In this document: piece by piece, positions 25,652 to 34,007 of the stretch
How the letters are laid out: every line of letters begins with the position of its first letter
Numbering within the stretch: the stretch's first letter is position 1
Program-made: the position numbers and the translations under genes
Notes under the pieces: model-generated
The model's input: only the letters and a program-made list of their open reading frames with translations
Database searches by the model: none
What the model was told of the DNA's origin: nothing
Origin: Flavonifractor sp. An112
GTDB lineage: Bacteria; Bacillota; Clostridia; Oscillospirales; Oscillospiraceae
Direction: 5' to 3'
Length of the DNA stretch: 64,000 bases
Assembly: GCF_002161085.1 (NCBI RefSeq)
Contig: NZ_NFLU01000007.1
Span: 106,098 to 170,097, forward strand

Positions 25652-26668
25652 ATGGGTAAGCCTTTGGCCGATTATGTGAAGCTCCCCCAGCTGGACGAGT
25701 ACAAGGAGTGGTTCAAGGATTTCGCGGACCTGTACCGTGAGGATGGCATCCTGCAGGTGACCTGGAAGACCAACGACGGCCCCATGCACCACAGCGGTAT
25801 GTCCCACCGGGCCATCAGCCAGCTGGTGCGCATCTTGTCCCTGGACAACCAGAATGAGATCATCATCTTCACCCACATCGGCGACAGCTGGATGACCGAG
25901 TCCGATCCCAACGGCTGGGAGACCTATTCCAAGCTGCCCACCGAGCGGTTCCAGCACCAGTATTTTGACGACACCAACCTGATCAAGAACATGATCTTCG
26001 ATCTGGATGTGCCCACCATCGGTGTGCTGCCCGGCCCCGGCTTCCACTGGGACTCCGCCATGCTCAGCGACATCACCATCTGCTCCGATGATACCTGGAT
26101 CGAGGTGCCCCACGCCCACGGCGGCCTGGTGCCCGGCGACGGCATGGGCCTGATGGCTCAGCACTACTTCGGCACCAAGCGGGGCAACTACTACATGATG
26201 ACCGCCCGTCAGTGGACTGCCCAGCAGATGCTGGACTGGGGCATGGTCAGCGAAGTGGTGCCCAAGGATCAGGTTATGGCCCGCGCCTGGGAGATCGCCC
26301 GGATGCTCAAGACCATGCCTTACGAGAACCGCACCATCATGTCCAACCTGGCCAAGCGTCCTCTGAAGAAGCTGCTGGTGGAGGATCTGAAGCTGCACAC
26401 TGTGTCCGAGCAGTACGGCTCTCTGCTGCGCATCGCCGCCGGCGACATGGGCGACCGCAACGCCGCCCAGCAGGACGAGAAGTACATCAGCCAGACCAAC
26501 GACTGGCGTTACTGCCACGACTGGATGCAGCAGCCCCCCACCCGGGAGAGCTGGGCTGGCTTCCGTACCAAGCCCATCGAGTGGTTCAAGGAAGTGGAGG
26601 CCGGTCGGGAGGTCAACCCCTTCGATCCCAGCCGTCCGGTGAAGCCCTATCGTCCCGACGAGAAGTAA
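25652..26668 (+). CDS. Crotonase-superfamily beta-diketone hydrolase (copy 1)
   Basis: 338 residues from ATG 25652, 7 nt after GGAGGT. The centre (residues 120-200) is close to 6-oxocamphor hydrolase as I remember it: LSDITIC, then VPHAHGGLVPGDG, the GTKRGNYYMMT segment, LDWGMVSEV and RAWEIAR. His132, His154 and Asp163 fall at the spacing of His122, His145 and Asp154 of that enzyme, which carries out retro-Claisen hydrolysis of a cyclic diketone. The CoA-binding oxyanion features of ordinary enoyl-CoA hydratases are not evident. The protein is about 80 residues longer than 6-oxocamphor hydrolase because of a C-terminal extension. Proposed role: opening a cyclic 1,3-diketone ring without CoA. 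Confidence 0.72.
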   Translation: MGKPLADYVKLPQLDEYKEWFKDFADLYREDGILQVTWKTNDGPMHHSGMSHRAISQLVRILSLDNQNEIIIFTHIGDSWMTESDPNGWETYSKLPTERFQHQYFDDTNLIKNMIFDLDVPTIGVLPGPGFHWDSAMLSDITICSDDTWIEVPHAHGGLVPGDGMGLMAQHYFGTKRGNYYMMTARQWTAQQMLDWGMVSEVVPKDQVMARAWEIARMLKTMPYENRTIMSNLAKRPLKKLLVEDLKLHTVSEQYGSLLRIAAGDMGDRNAAQQDEKYISQTNDWRYCHDWMQQPPTRESWAGFRTKPIEWFKEVEAGREVNPFDPSRPVKPYRPDEK

Positions 26669-26708
26669 GCCAAACCCCGGCATGATTTGAGTATTGGAGG
26701 TTACTGTA

Positions 26709-27722
26709 ATGGGAAAGCCTATGGCTGATTACGTCAAGCTGCCCGAGTTTGACGAGTATAAAGAGTGGTTCAAGGACTTCGCCGATCTGAAGCGGGAGGA
26801 CGGCATCGTCCAGGTCACCTGGAAGACCAACGACGGCCCCATGCACCACAGCGGTATGTCCCATCGGGCCATGAGCCAGCTGACCCGTTGGCTGAGCCTG
26901 GACTACAAGAACGAGATCATTATCTATACCCACATCGGCGACAACTGGATGATCGAGTCGGACGCCAACGGCTGGGAGACCTACTCCAAGCTGCCCACCG
27001 AGCGGTTCCAGCATCAGTATTTTGACGACACCAACCTGATCAAGAACATGATCTTTGATCTGGATGTGCCCACCATCGGCGCCATCCCCGGCCCCGGCTT
27101 CCACTGGGATTCCGCCATGCTGTGCGACATCACCCTGTGCTCCGAGGACACCAAGATGGAGGTGCCTCACGCTCAGGGCGGCCTGGTGCCCGGCGACGGC
27201 ATGGGCCTGATGTGCCAGCACTTCTTCGGCACCAAGCGGGGCAACTACTATATGATGACCTCCCGCCAGTTCACCGCCCAGCAGATGCTGGACTGGGGCA
27301 TGGTCAACGAGGTGCTGCCCAAGGGTAAGGTGCTGGAGCGGGCCTGGGAGATCGCCCGGATGTGGAAGACCATGCCCTACGAGAATCGCACCATCATGTC
27401 CAACCTGGCCAAGCGTCCTCTGAAGAAGCTGCTGGTGGAGGACCTGAAGCTGCACACCGTGTCTGAGCAGTATGGCTCTCTGCTGCGGGTGGCCGCCGGG
27501 GAGCTGGGCGACGAGAATTCCGCCCAGCAGGATGAGAAGTACATCAGCCGCGTGAACGACTGGCGTTACGCCACCCACGACATGGAGCAGCCCCAGACCG
27601 CCGAGAGCTGGCGCACCATGCCCCAGAAGGCCAACCAGTGGTGGCAGAAGGTCAAGGCCGGAGAGATCGAGAATCCCTTCGTCTTTGAGCACAGCAACGA
27701 GCCGGAAGGCTACGAATTTTAA
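26709..27722 (+). CDS. Crotonase-superfamily beta-diketone hydrolase (copy 2)
   Basis: 337 residues from ATG 26709 after GGAGGT. It is a tandem duplicate of the preceding gene: long blocks are identical (for example LPTERFQHQYFDDTNLIKNM) and the shared identity over the first 290 residues is roughly four fifths by eye. Only the last ~45 residues diverge strongly. His132, His154 and Asp163 are kept. Differences near the presumed pocket (AHGG to AQGG, LSDI to LCDI, VLPGPG to AIPGPG) suggest related but distinct substrates, or a heteromer. A terminator-like hairpin follows. Confidence 0.72.
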   Translation: MGKPMADYVKLPEFDEYKEWFKDFADLKREDGIVQVTWKTNDGPMHHSGMSHRAMSQLTRWLSLDYKNEIIIYTHIGDNWMIESDANGWETYSKLPTERFQHQYFDDTNLIKNMIFDLDVPTIGAIPGPGFHWDSAMLCDITLCSEDTKMEVPHAQGGLVPGDGMGLMCQHFFGTKRGNYYMMTSRQFTAQQMLDWGMVNEVLPKGKVLERAWEIARMWKTMPYENRTIMSNLAKRPLKKLLVEDLKLHTVSEQYGSLLRVAAGELGDENSAQQDEKYISRVNDWRYATHDMEQPQTAESWRTMPQKANQWWQKVKAGEIENPFVFEHSNEPEGYEF

Positions 27723-27735
27723 TCCAACAGGGAAG

Positions 27736-27760
27736 AAGGGGCCGTATCCGGCCTCTTTTT
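27736..27760 (+). terminator. Internal terminator/attenuator before the BKACE gene
   Basis: A 9-bp stem with one G-T pair (27736-27744 with 27749-27757) is followed by TTT. A second 9-bp hairpin (27780-27788/27792-27800) stands just before the BKACE ribosome site. Together they may lower read-through from the hydrolase genes. Confidence 0.6.
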
Positions 27761-27826
27761 CCCATACCTGTTTCCTAAACCGTGCCGGATGCCGGCGCGG
27801 AACCATGAAAAAGGAGTGGAACTGAA

Positions 27827-28711
27827 ATGACAAAGACCATCATTACCGCCGCGCTGACCGGCGCGGTCACCCCCGCGGGTTACAAGATCCCCGAAACCCC
27901 CCAGCAGATCGCCGACGAGGCCTATGACGCCTGGAAGCTGGGCGCCGCTGTGGTCCACCTGCATATGCGTGCCGACGACGGCCTGGGCGCTATGGACAAG
28001 GAGAAGTTCCGTGAGACCATCCGCCTGATCCGCAGCCACAAGGACTGTGACGTCATCATCAACTGCACCTCCTCCGGCGCCTCTCCCCAGCATCCCGCCA
28101 CCGATGAGGAGCGTATGGCGCACCACAAGGAGCTGCCCGGCATTGAGATGGGCTCCTACGATGCCGGTTCCTTCAACTGGATGCCCGGCGGTGTGTTCAT
28201 CAACTCCCCCCAGTTCCTCCAGCAGCTGGGCGACCTGTACATGGAGAAGGGCACCAAGCCGGAGATCGAGATCTTTGACGCCGGTATGCTGGGTGTTACC
28301 GACTACTTTGTGAAGAAGGGCCACCTGCCCACTCCCTGCCACTATCAGTTCTGCCTGGGCGTGCTGGGCGGTATGCCCGCCACCGTGGAGAACCTGCTCT
28401 ATCTGGTAAATCACATCCCCGCCGGTTCCACCTGGTCCGCCTTCGGTGTGGGCAAGGGTCATTTGCCCATCATGTTCGCGGCCCTGGCCCTGGGCGGCCA
28501 CATCCGTGTGGGCATGGAGGACAATGTGGTCTTTGGCGTGGACGAGAACGGCAAGAAGATCATGGCCACCAACCATATGCTGGTGGAGCGTGCCGTGGCC
28601 GCTGTCAAGGCTTTCGGCAATACCCCCGCTACCCCCGCCGAGGCCCGCCAGATCCTAGGCATCCCCGCCTTTGACGGCGAGAAGGTCCGCGCCGCTCTGG
28701 GGATCGACTGA
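27827..28711 (+). CDS. BKACE family (DUF849) beta-keto acid cleavage enzyme
   Basis: 294 residues. Zn ligands are visible as His44 and His46 in VVHLHMRAD and Glu231 in RVGMED, matching the spacing known from 3-keto-5-aminohexanoate cleavage enzyme. The family condenses a 3-oxo acid with acetyl-CoA and splits it to acetoacetate and a new acyl-CoA. Here, with a 3-hydroxy-acid dehydrogenase, CoA-transferase and thiolase, cleavage of a 3,5-dioxo acid such as triacetate would give acetoacetate plus acetoacetyl-CoA. Lysine fermentation (Kce) is less likely because no aminomutase or ammonia-lyase genes are near. AAGGAG is 10 nt upstream; the next gene follows after 1 nt. Confidence 0.83.
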   Translation: MTKTIITAALTGAVTPAGYKIPETPQQIADEAYDAWKLGAAVVHLHMRADDGLGAMDKEKFRETIRLIRSHKDCDVIINCTSSGASPQHPATDEERMAHHKELPGIEMGSYDAGSFNWMPGGVFINSPQFLQQLGDLYMEKGTKPEIEIFDAGMLGVTDYFVKKGHLPTPCHYQFCLGVLGGMPATVENLLYLVNHIPAGSTWSAFGVGKGHLPIMFAALALGGHIRVGMEDNVVFGVDENGKKIMATNHMLVERAVAAVKAFGNTPATPAEARQILGIPAFDGEKVRAALGID

Positions 28712-28712
28712 T

Positions 28713-29675
28713 ATGAAGATCCAGAGCGTACTGGGCCCGGTGGACACGTCGGAACTGGGCCAGGTGCTGATGCACGAGCATCTGACCTGTGCCGACTGGT
28801 CCATGCGGATGAACTTCGGTTCCCGCTTCTATGAAGCGGACAAGGTTACCGAGATGTCCTGCGGAATGCTGGGCAAGGCAGCACAGCAGGGTGTGGCCAC
28901 CGTGGTGGACGGCACGCCTGTAAACCTGGGCCGTGACATTCACTTGATGCGGGATGTGGCCCGCCGTACAGGACTGAACATCATCGCCTCCACCGGCTTC
29001 TACTATCAGGAGGAGCCCTGGCTGGGCTTCCGGGACGAGGAGCAGATCTACGACCTGCTGATGGGCGACTGCACCGACGGTATTCAGGGTACCGACAGCA
29101 AGCCGGGCATCCTGAAGGCGGGCGTGGCCCGGGCCGGGGTGACGCCTCTGCTCCACAAGGTACTCCACGCCACCGGCCGTGTGGCCGCCGAGACCGGGCT
29201 GCCCATCTTCTGCCACCATGATCCCTCTGTCCACAGCGGCGGGGAGATTCTGGACCTGTTCGAGAGCTGCGGCGTGCCCGCAAACCGGGTGATCCTGGGT
29301 CACAGCGGCGACACCACCGAGCTGGAATACCTCACCGCCATGCTGGAGCGGGGCTGCTGGCTGGGCATGGACCGCTTCGGCTTCTGCGACCGGGACCTGG
29401 GGCTGGAGCCCCGGGTGGACACCATTGCCCGGCTGTGCGAAATGGGCTGGGGGAACAAGCTGCTCCTCAGCCACGATCTGGCCGCCTATCTGGCCTTCTG
29501 GGACAGCTGGGAGACCACCAAAAACAGCGATTACCTCCATCTGGAGGAGGACTTCACCTTCATCCACCGTCGGGTACTGCCCGCTCTGCGGGAGCGGGGC
29601 CTGGAGCCCGCCGTGGTGGACGGCCTGCTGACGGCCAATCCCAGAACCTTCTTTGAAGGAACTTCCAGTCACTAA
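28713..29675 (+). CDS. Phosphotriesterase-like metal-dependent hydrolase
   Basis: 320 residues, amidohydrolase TIM barrel. Visible metal ligands: His21 and His23 (MHEHL), Lys135 (GILKAGVA, position of the carbamylated Lys), His168 or 169 (FCHHD), His197 (LGHSGD) and Asp255 (LLSHD). It starts 1 nt after the BKACE stop, so the two are made together. Members of this family are mostly lactonases. In this pathway it could hydrolyse a lactone that forms spontaneously from a 5-hydroxy or 3,5-dioxo acid (triacetic acid lactone is one), or be an alternative metal-dependent ring hydrolase. Confidence 0.8.
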   Translation: MKIQSVLGPVDTSELGQVLMHEHLTCADWSMRMNFGSRFYEADKVTEMSCGMLGKAAQQGVATVVDGTPVNLGRDIHLMRDVARRTGLNIIASTGFYYQEEPWLGFRDEEQIYDLLMGDCTDGIQGTDSKPGILKAGVARAGVTPLLHKVLHATGRVAAETGLPIFCHHDPSVHSGGEILDLFESCGVPANRVILGHSGDTTELEYLTAMLERGCWLGMDRFGFCDRDLGLEPRVDTIARLCEMGWGNKLLLSHDLAAYLAFWDSWETTKNSDYLHLEEDFTFIHRRVLPALRERGLEPAVVDGLLTANPRTFFEGTSSH

Positions 29676-29720
29676 TGATTGTTCCTTATTTTCCCCCTTA
29701 CTAAATCCTTTCCCTCATCA

Positions 29721-29766
29721 GGCAGGCACGGGACCGGAGCCACGGTCCCGTGCCTGCCGCTTTTTT
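29721..29766 (+). terminator. Terminator closing the catabolic island
   Basis: A perfect 15-bp stem (29721-29735 with 29744-29758), an 8-nt loop and GCTTTTTT make a strong intrinsic terminator 45 nt after the hydrolase stop. Confidence 0.92.
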
Positions 29767-29833
29767 GCGGATAAAAGTACCAAACGCTCAAGGACGGGAG
29801 GGGTCCAATCTGTCTTTTTGTGTGAACCGATGG

Positions 29834-29862
29834 TTGAAACGTACGGTTTTCTAATGTATACT
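29834..29862 (+). promoter_or_regulatory. Promoter of the split transketolase unit
   Basis: TTGAAA (29834-29839), 17-bp spacer, TATACT (29857-29862). Strong sigma-A-type promoter, so the transketolase genes are expressed independently of the catabolic island. Confidence 0.75.
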
Positions 29863-29914
29863 AAAGGTCAGAGAATATGGCCCTTCGGGCCCACAGAATG
29901 GAAAGGTGAATCGA

Positions 29915-30760
29915 ATGGAACAGTCAAAGGTCCACGCACTGGCTGTCACAGCCGCCCGTGCCCGCCTGCTGGCGATGGACATGGTGCATGACGCGGCCTC
30001 CGGCCACATCGGCGGCTCCCTGTCCTCCATGGACATCATTACCACCCTGTACGGTCATGTGATGCGGGTAGATCCCGCCAATCCCCGGGACCCTGACCGG
30101 GACCGTTTCGTGCTGTCCAAGGGACACTGTACCCCCGCACTCTATCCCAATCTGGCTCTGAAGGGCTTTTTCCCCGTGGAGGATCTGAAACTTTTCCGCT
30201 CCATCAAGGGCGAGATGTCCGGTCATGCCGAAATGCATCACATTAAGGGCGTGGATATGTCCACCGGCTCTTTGGGTCAGGGCATCTCCGCCGCTGTGGG
30301 GATGGCTCTGGCGGGTAAGGCCGATCAGAAGAACTATCGTGTGTATGCTCTGCTGGGCGACGGCGAGATCGAGGAAGGCCAGGTGTGGGAGGCCGCCATG
30401 TCTGCGGCCAAGTACCACCTGGACAACCTGTGCGCCATTGTGGACGTCAACGGCCTGCAGATCGACGGACCCACGGCTGAGGTCATGCCCTCCGAGCCCC
30501 TGGACAAGAAGTTTGAGGCCTTCAACTGGAATGTGATCCATGTGGACGGCCACGACTTCAACGCCCTGGAAGAGGCGTTTAACGCCGCTGCTGCCTGCAA
30601 GGGCAAGCCCACCGTGCTGCTGGCCAAGACCATCAAGGGCAAGGGCGTCTCCTTCATGGAGGGAGACTACGGCTGGCATGGCAAGGCGCCCAATGATGAG
30701 CAGTATGAAAAGGCCCATGCGGAGCTGGCTGCGACGCTGGCGGAACTGGAGGGAAAGTAA
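29915..30760 (+). CDS. Transketolase, N-terminal subunit
   Basis: 281 residues from ATG 29915, 8 nt after GAAAGG. Contains the thiamine-diphosphate domain: SKGHCTPALY, GSLGQGISAAVGMA, and the metal-binding LLGDGEIEEGQ ... VDVNGLQIDG segment. This is the split form of transketolase common in Clostridia and Archaea, with the C-terminal half in the next gene. It interconverts sugar phosphates in the non-oxidative pentose phosphate pathway. Confidence 0.87.
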   Translation: MEQSKVHALAVTAARARLLAMDMVHDAASGHIGGSLSSMDIITTLYGHVMRVDPANPRDPDRDRFVLSKGHCTPALYPNLALKGFFPVEDLKLFRSIKGEMSGHAEMHHIKGVDMSTGSLGQGISAAVGMALAGKADQKNYRVYALLGDGEIEEGQVWEAAMSAAKYHLDNLCAIVDVNGLQIDGPTAEVMPSEPLDKKFEAFNWNVIHVDGHDFNALEEAFNAAAACKGKPTVLLAKTIKGKGVSFMEGDYGWHGKAPNDEQYEKAHAELAATLAELEGK

Positions 30761-30763
30761 GCC

Positions 30764-31711
30764 ATGAGTGAAAAGATCGCCACCCGCGTGGCATATGGTA
30801 AGGCCCTGGCCGAGCTGGCCGACCAGTATCCCGACCTGGTGGTGCTGGACGCCGACCTGTCCGGCTCCACCCAGAGCGCCTTTTTTGCCAAGGCCCACCC
30901 TGAGCGTTTTTACAACATGGGCATTGCTGAGGCCAACATGACCGGCGTGGCTGCCGGTTTGGCTACCTGCGGCAAAATGCCCTATACCCATACTTTTGCC
31001 ATGTTCGCCACCGGTCGAGCCTATGAGCAGGTCCGTAACTCCGTGGCCTATCCCCGTCTCAACGTGAAGATCGTGGGTTCCCACGGCGGCCTGTCCGTGG
31101 GTGAGGACGGCGCCACCCATCAGTGCATCGAGGACTATGCCCTCATGCGTACCATCCCCAACATGATGGTGGTCTCTCCCTGCGACGGCCCCGAGATGCG
31201 TCTGGCGGTAAAGGCTCTGCTGGACTATGACGGACCGGCCTATCTGCGGCTGGGCCGCCTGGCGGTAGACAGCATCACTGATGAGGTGCCCGGCTACTCC
31301 TTCCAGCTGGGCAAGGGCTCTCTGCTGCGGGATGGCACCGACGTCACCGTCATTGCCACCGGCATGATGGTCCAGATGGCCTATGCTGCCGCTGAAGAGC
31401 TGGCGGAGGAGGGCATCTCCGTCCGGGTCATCGATATGCACACCATCAAGCCTCTGGACGGCGAGATCGTGCTGAAGGCTGCCCTGGAGACCCGTTGCAT
31501 TGTCACCTCCGAGGAGCACACCGTTCTCAACGGCCTGGGCTCCGCTGTGGCGGAATTCCTGGCCGAGCACTGCCCGGTGCCTGTGGTGCGCCATGGCGTC
31601 AACGATGAGTTCGGCCGCTCCGGCGCTGCCAAGGCGGTGCTGGAGGCCTACGGCCTCACCACCGAGGGCATCATCGAGAAGGTACGTCAGGCCCTGAAGC
31701 TGAAGAAATGA
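30764..31711 (+). CDS. Transketolase, C-terminal subunit
   Basis: 315 residues, 3 nt after the N-terminal subunit. Pyrimidine-binding domain with the catalytic Glu in FYNMGIAEANMTG, and GSHGGLSVGEDGATHQ as next conserved loop; C-terminal transketolase domain after ~190. Together with the preceding gene it forms the full enzyme. It overlaps the phosphatase gene by 4 nt (ATGA). Confidence 0.87.
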   Translation: MSEKIATRVAYGKALAELADQYPDLVVLDADLSGSTQSAFFAKAHPERFYNMGIAEANMTGVAAGLATCGKMPYTHTFAMFATGRAYEQVRNSVAYPRLNVKIVGSHGGLSVGEDGATHQCIEDYALMRTIPNMMVVSPCDGPEMRLAVKALLDYDGPAYLRLGRLAVDSITDEVPGYSFQLGKGSLLRDGTDVTVIATGMMVQMAYAAAEELAEEGISVRVIDMHTIKPLDGEIVLKAALETRCIVTSEEHTVLNGLGSAVAEFLAEHCPVPVVRHGVNDEFGRSGAAKAVLEAYGLTTEGIIEKVRQALKLKK

Positions 31712-32535
31712 GTGACATCCGACTGATCTGCCTGGATATGGACGGCACCCTGTTGGACGACGACCACGCCACCGTGCCCCCCAGAAATGTGGCCGCTCTC
31801 CGGGCAGCGGCGGAGCGGGGGGCGGCGGTGACCATCGCCAGCGGCCGGGCCTGGTCCCTGCTGCGGGCGGTGGACGCCCAGATTGGCGTTACCCGGTACG
31901 CCGTGCTGTCCAACGGCGCGGCGGTGCTGGATGTGGCCACGGGGGAGTGGATTTACCGCCGGCCCATGGACCCGGCTGCCCGCCGTACCATCCTCACCCT
32001 GCTGCTGGACTGGGGCCTGCCCTTTGAGGTCTACTGCGAAGGAGAAAACTATATTCAGGCCAACCGCACTGAGCAGGTGGTGGGCAGCGCCCTGTCCCCG
32101 GAGTTTGCTCAGGTACTGCGGACCTGCTCTCATTTTCCCGAAGATTTGAACGCGGCCCTGGAAGGTAAGGCGGTGGAGAAGATCCACATCTTCCATGTGC
32201 CTCCGGAGCGCCGGCAAGAGCTGCTGGGCGCGGTGGAGGCCTGCGGCCCCCTGGCGGTGACCACCTCCTTTGGGGAGAACATGGAGCTCACCGCCCCCGG
32301 TGTCAACAAGGGTTCGGCGGTACAGGCCCTGTGTGCCAGGCTGGGATTGGAGCCTGACCAAGTGATGGCCTTTGGCGATGCAGGCAATGACCTGGAGCTG
32401 CTGAGCTGGGCGGGCTGGTCCTTCGCCATGGGCAATGCCAGCAGTGAGGCCAAGGCCGCCGCACGCTATACCACTGGCACCAACCGGGAGGGCGGCGTCG
32501 GTATGGCTGTGGAACAGTATCTGCTGAATGCATAA
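31708..32535 (+). CDS. Cof-type HAD-IIB phosphatase
   Basis: 275 residues. Motif I CLDMDGTLLDDD with nucleophile Asp10 and Asp12; large alpha/beta cap in the middle (~85-190); motif IV AFGDAGNDLELL (~223-234). Coupled to transketolase by an ATGA overlap, so it probably acts on a sugar phosphate. The family is broad and the real substrate cannot be read from sequence. Confidence 0.82.
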   Translation: MSDIRLICLDMDGTLLDDDHATVPPRNVAALRAAAERGAAVTIASGRAWSLLRAVDAQIGVTRYAVLSNGAAVLDVATGEWIYRRPMDPAARRTILTLLLDWGLPFEVYCEGENYIQANRTEQVVGSALSPEFAQVLRTCSHFPEDLNAALEGKAVEKIHIFHVPPERRQELLGAVEACGPLAVTTSFGENMELTAPGVNKGSAVQALCARLGLEPDQVMAFGDAGNDLELLSWAGWSFAMGNASSEAKAAARYTTGTNREGGVGMAVEQYLLNA

Positions 32536-32536
32536 T

Positions 32537-32572
32537 CAAACGGCGCATGACCATTGTCATGCGCCGTTTTTC
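32537..32572. terminator. Bidirectional terminator between HAD and MATE genes
   Basis: A 12-bp perfect stem (32539-32550 with 32557-32568) is flanked by A-run and T-run and serves the convergent phosphatase and MATE genes. Confidence 0.88.
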
Positions 32573-32585
32573 CTCATAGTTGATT

Positions 32586-33932
32586 TTAGCGGGCGACGGA
32601 AGAGAAGTCGGGCTGCTGTTCCGGTTCGGTCTGACGGATTTTATGAAGGTATCGCAGCAGGAAAAACAGGGTGATAACCAGGCAGATTCCCTCGGAGAAC
32701 AGGGGAGAGAGCCAGATGCCCGTATCGCCCAGCACTTTGGACAGGACCACCAGGCAGCCGGAGATGAGCACCAGGCCCCGGCCAAAGGAGATGGTAAGGG
32801 CGGGGAAGGGGTGTTCAACGGCGGTAAAGAAGCCGGAGATCAAGACGTTAAAGCCCATAAGCAGGAAGGCGGGAGCATAGAGCCGGAGCGCATTGACGGT
32901 GTATCCAAAGAGTGGATCGGCCGGCTCCAGAAAGAGGCCTACAATGGGACCGGCCAGCAGCTGGCAGATGATGAAGAAGCCTACTCCTGCCACTGCCACC
33001 AGCTTGATGCCGTAAGACAGGAATTTGTGGCACAGGGGCCGCTGTCCCGCGCCAAGATAGAAGCTGGACAGAGGCTGGACCCCGTGGGCAGTGCCGATCA
33101 TGGTCATGAGCACCAGAGTGTTGACATAGCTGATGATGGTGTACGAGGTGAGGGCGGCCTCGCCGGACACCTGCAGGATAGTCTGATTGAACAGAAAAAT
33201 GACCAGGCCGTTGGAGAACTCGCTGAGTCCGTCGGAGGTGCCCAGAGGAATGATCCGGCGGTAGGCCCCGAAGTCGGGCTTGAAACGGCCAAAGCGCAGA
33301 GGGTTGGGGTGGCGCACGAAGTAGATGACAAAGATCACAGTGGAGGTGACCTGAGACAAGCCGGTGGCCAGAGCCGCACCCCACACGCCCCAGTGGAAGT
33401 GCATCACAAACACATAGTCCAGCACCACATTCATAATGGCACAGGACAGTACGCCGATGGTGCTGACGTGGGGGGCGCCGTCTGCCTTCACCTGAACCTC
33501 AAGGTTGTAAGACACGGTAAAAAAGACGGAGAAGCAGGCGATAATACCTACATATTCCTTTACCAGCGGCAGCAGGTCCCCAGTGGCGCCCAGGAACAGG
33601 GCCACGCGCTCCAGGTTCAGCAGCACGACTGCCGTCAGGACCAGAGACAGAACAATGACCACTGCCAGGTTCTGATTAAAGTAGTTGCGGGCTTTCTCCT
33701 CGTCCCCTTGGCCCAGAGACAGGGACAGGACGGTGGAGGTGCCGGTGGCCAGCAGGATGCCTATGGTGAAGATAAGGGATACAAAAGGCATGGATAGATT
33801 TACTGCTCCCAGAGCGTGGCTGCCCACACCGTGGGCCACGAAAATGCCGTCCACCATGGTGTACAGGGAGAAGATCCACATGGAGACGATGGATGGAACG
33901 GTAAACTTGAAAAACTTAGCAACCAGATTCAC
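32586..33932 (-). CDS. MATE family efflux transporter controlled by MerR
   Basis: 448 residues, GTG start with AGGAGG on the minus strand. Twelve membrane segments, MatE repeats; the N-terminal MNLVAKFFKFTVPSIVSMW and the loop ALSLGQGDEEKARNYFNQN-like stretch are typical. It is divergent from a MerR regulator gene, and its promoter has the 19-bp spacer that needs MerR-type DNA distortion. A drug- or toxic-metabolite-inducible pump is therefore likely. Only distant similarity to the other MATE protein at 15235. Confidence 0.86.
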   Translation of the reverse strand: MNLVAKFFKFTVPSIVSMWIFSLYTMVDGIFVAHGVGSHALGAVNLSMPFVSLIFTIGILLATGTSTVLSLSLGQGDEEKARNYFNQNLAVVIVLSLVLTAVVLLNLERVALFLGATGDLLPLVKEYVGIIACFSVFFTVSYNLEVQVKADGAPHVSTIGVLSCAIMNVVLDYVFVMHFHWGVWGAALATGLSQVTSTVIFVIYFVRHPNPLRFGRFKPDFGAYRRIIPLGTSDGLSEFSNGLVIFLFNQTILQVSGEAALTSYTIISYVNTLVLMTMIGTAHGVQPLSSFYLGAGQRPLCHKFLSYGIKLVAVAGVGFFIICQLLAGPIVGLFLEPADPLFGYTVNALRLYAPAFLLMGFNVLISGFFTAVEHPFPALTISFGRGLVLISGCLVVLSKVLGDTGIWLSPLFSEGICLVITLFFLLRYLHKIRQTEPEQQPDFSSVAR

Positions 33933-33958
33933 GGGTAAAACCTCCTCTTACTGGGGAT

Positions 33959-33989
33959 ATGATAAACCCTCGTACTGTCCGAGAGTCAA
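33959..33989 (-). promoter_or_regulatory. MerR-type promoter with 19-bp spacer
   Basis: On the minus strand TTGACT (33989-33984) and TATCAT (33964-33959) are 19 bp apart. The spacer contains the dyad ACTCTCG-N7-CGAGGGT (six of seven positions symmetrical). This is the classic architecture of promoters that MerR-family activators untwist. Confidence 0.82.
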
Positions 33990-34007
33990 GAGCGGGAGGC
34001 AAAAAAG

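Noticed and set aside
20908..28711. Carnitine degradation as the assigned pathway
   Set aside because: The dehydrogenase and BKACE would fit, but the cyclic-diketone-type hydrolases and the phosphotriesterase-like gene would then be unexplained; kept only as an alternative.
27827..28711. Lysine fermentation enzyme Kce
   Set aside because: None of the lysine aminomutase, diaminohexanoate dehydrogenase or 3-aminobutyryl-CoA ammonia-lyase genes is nearby.
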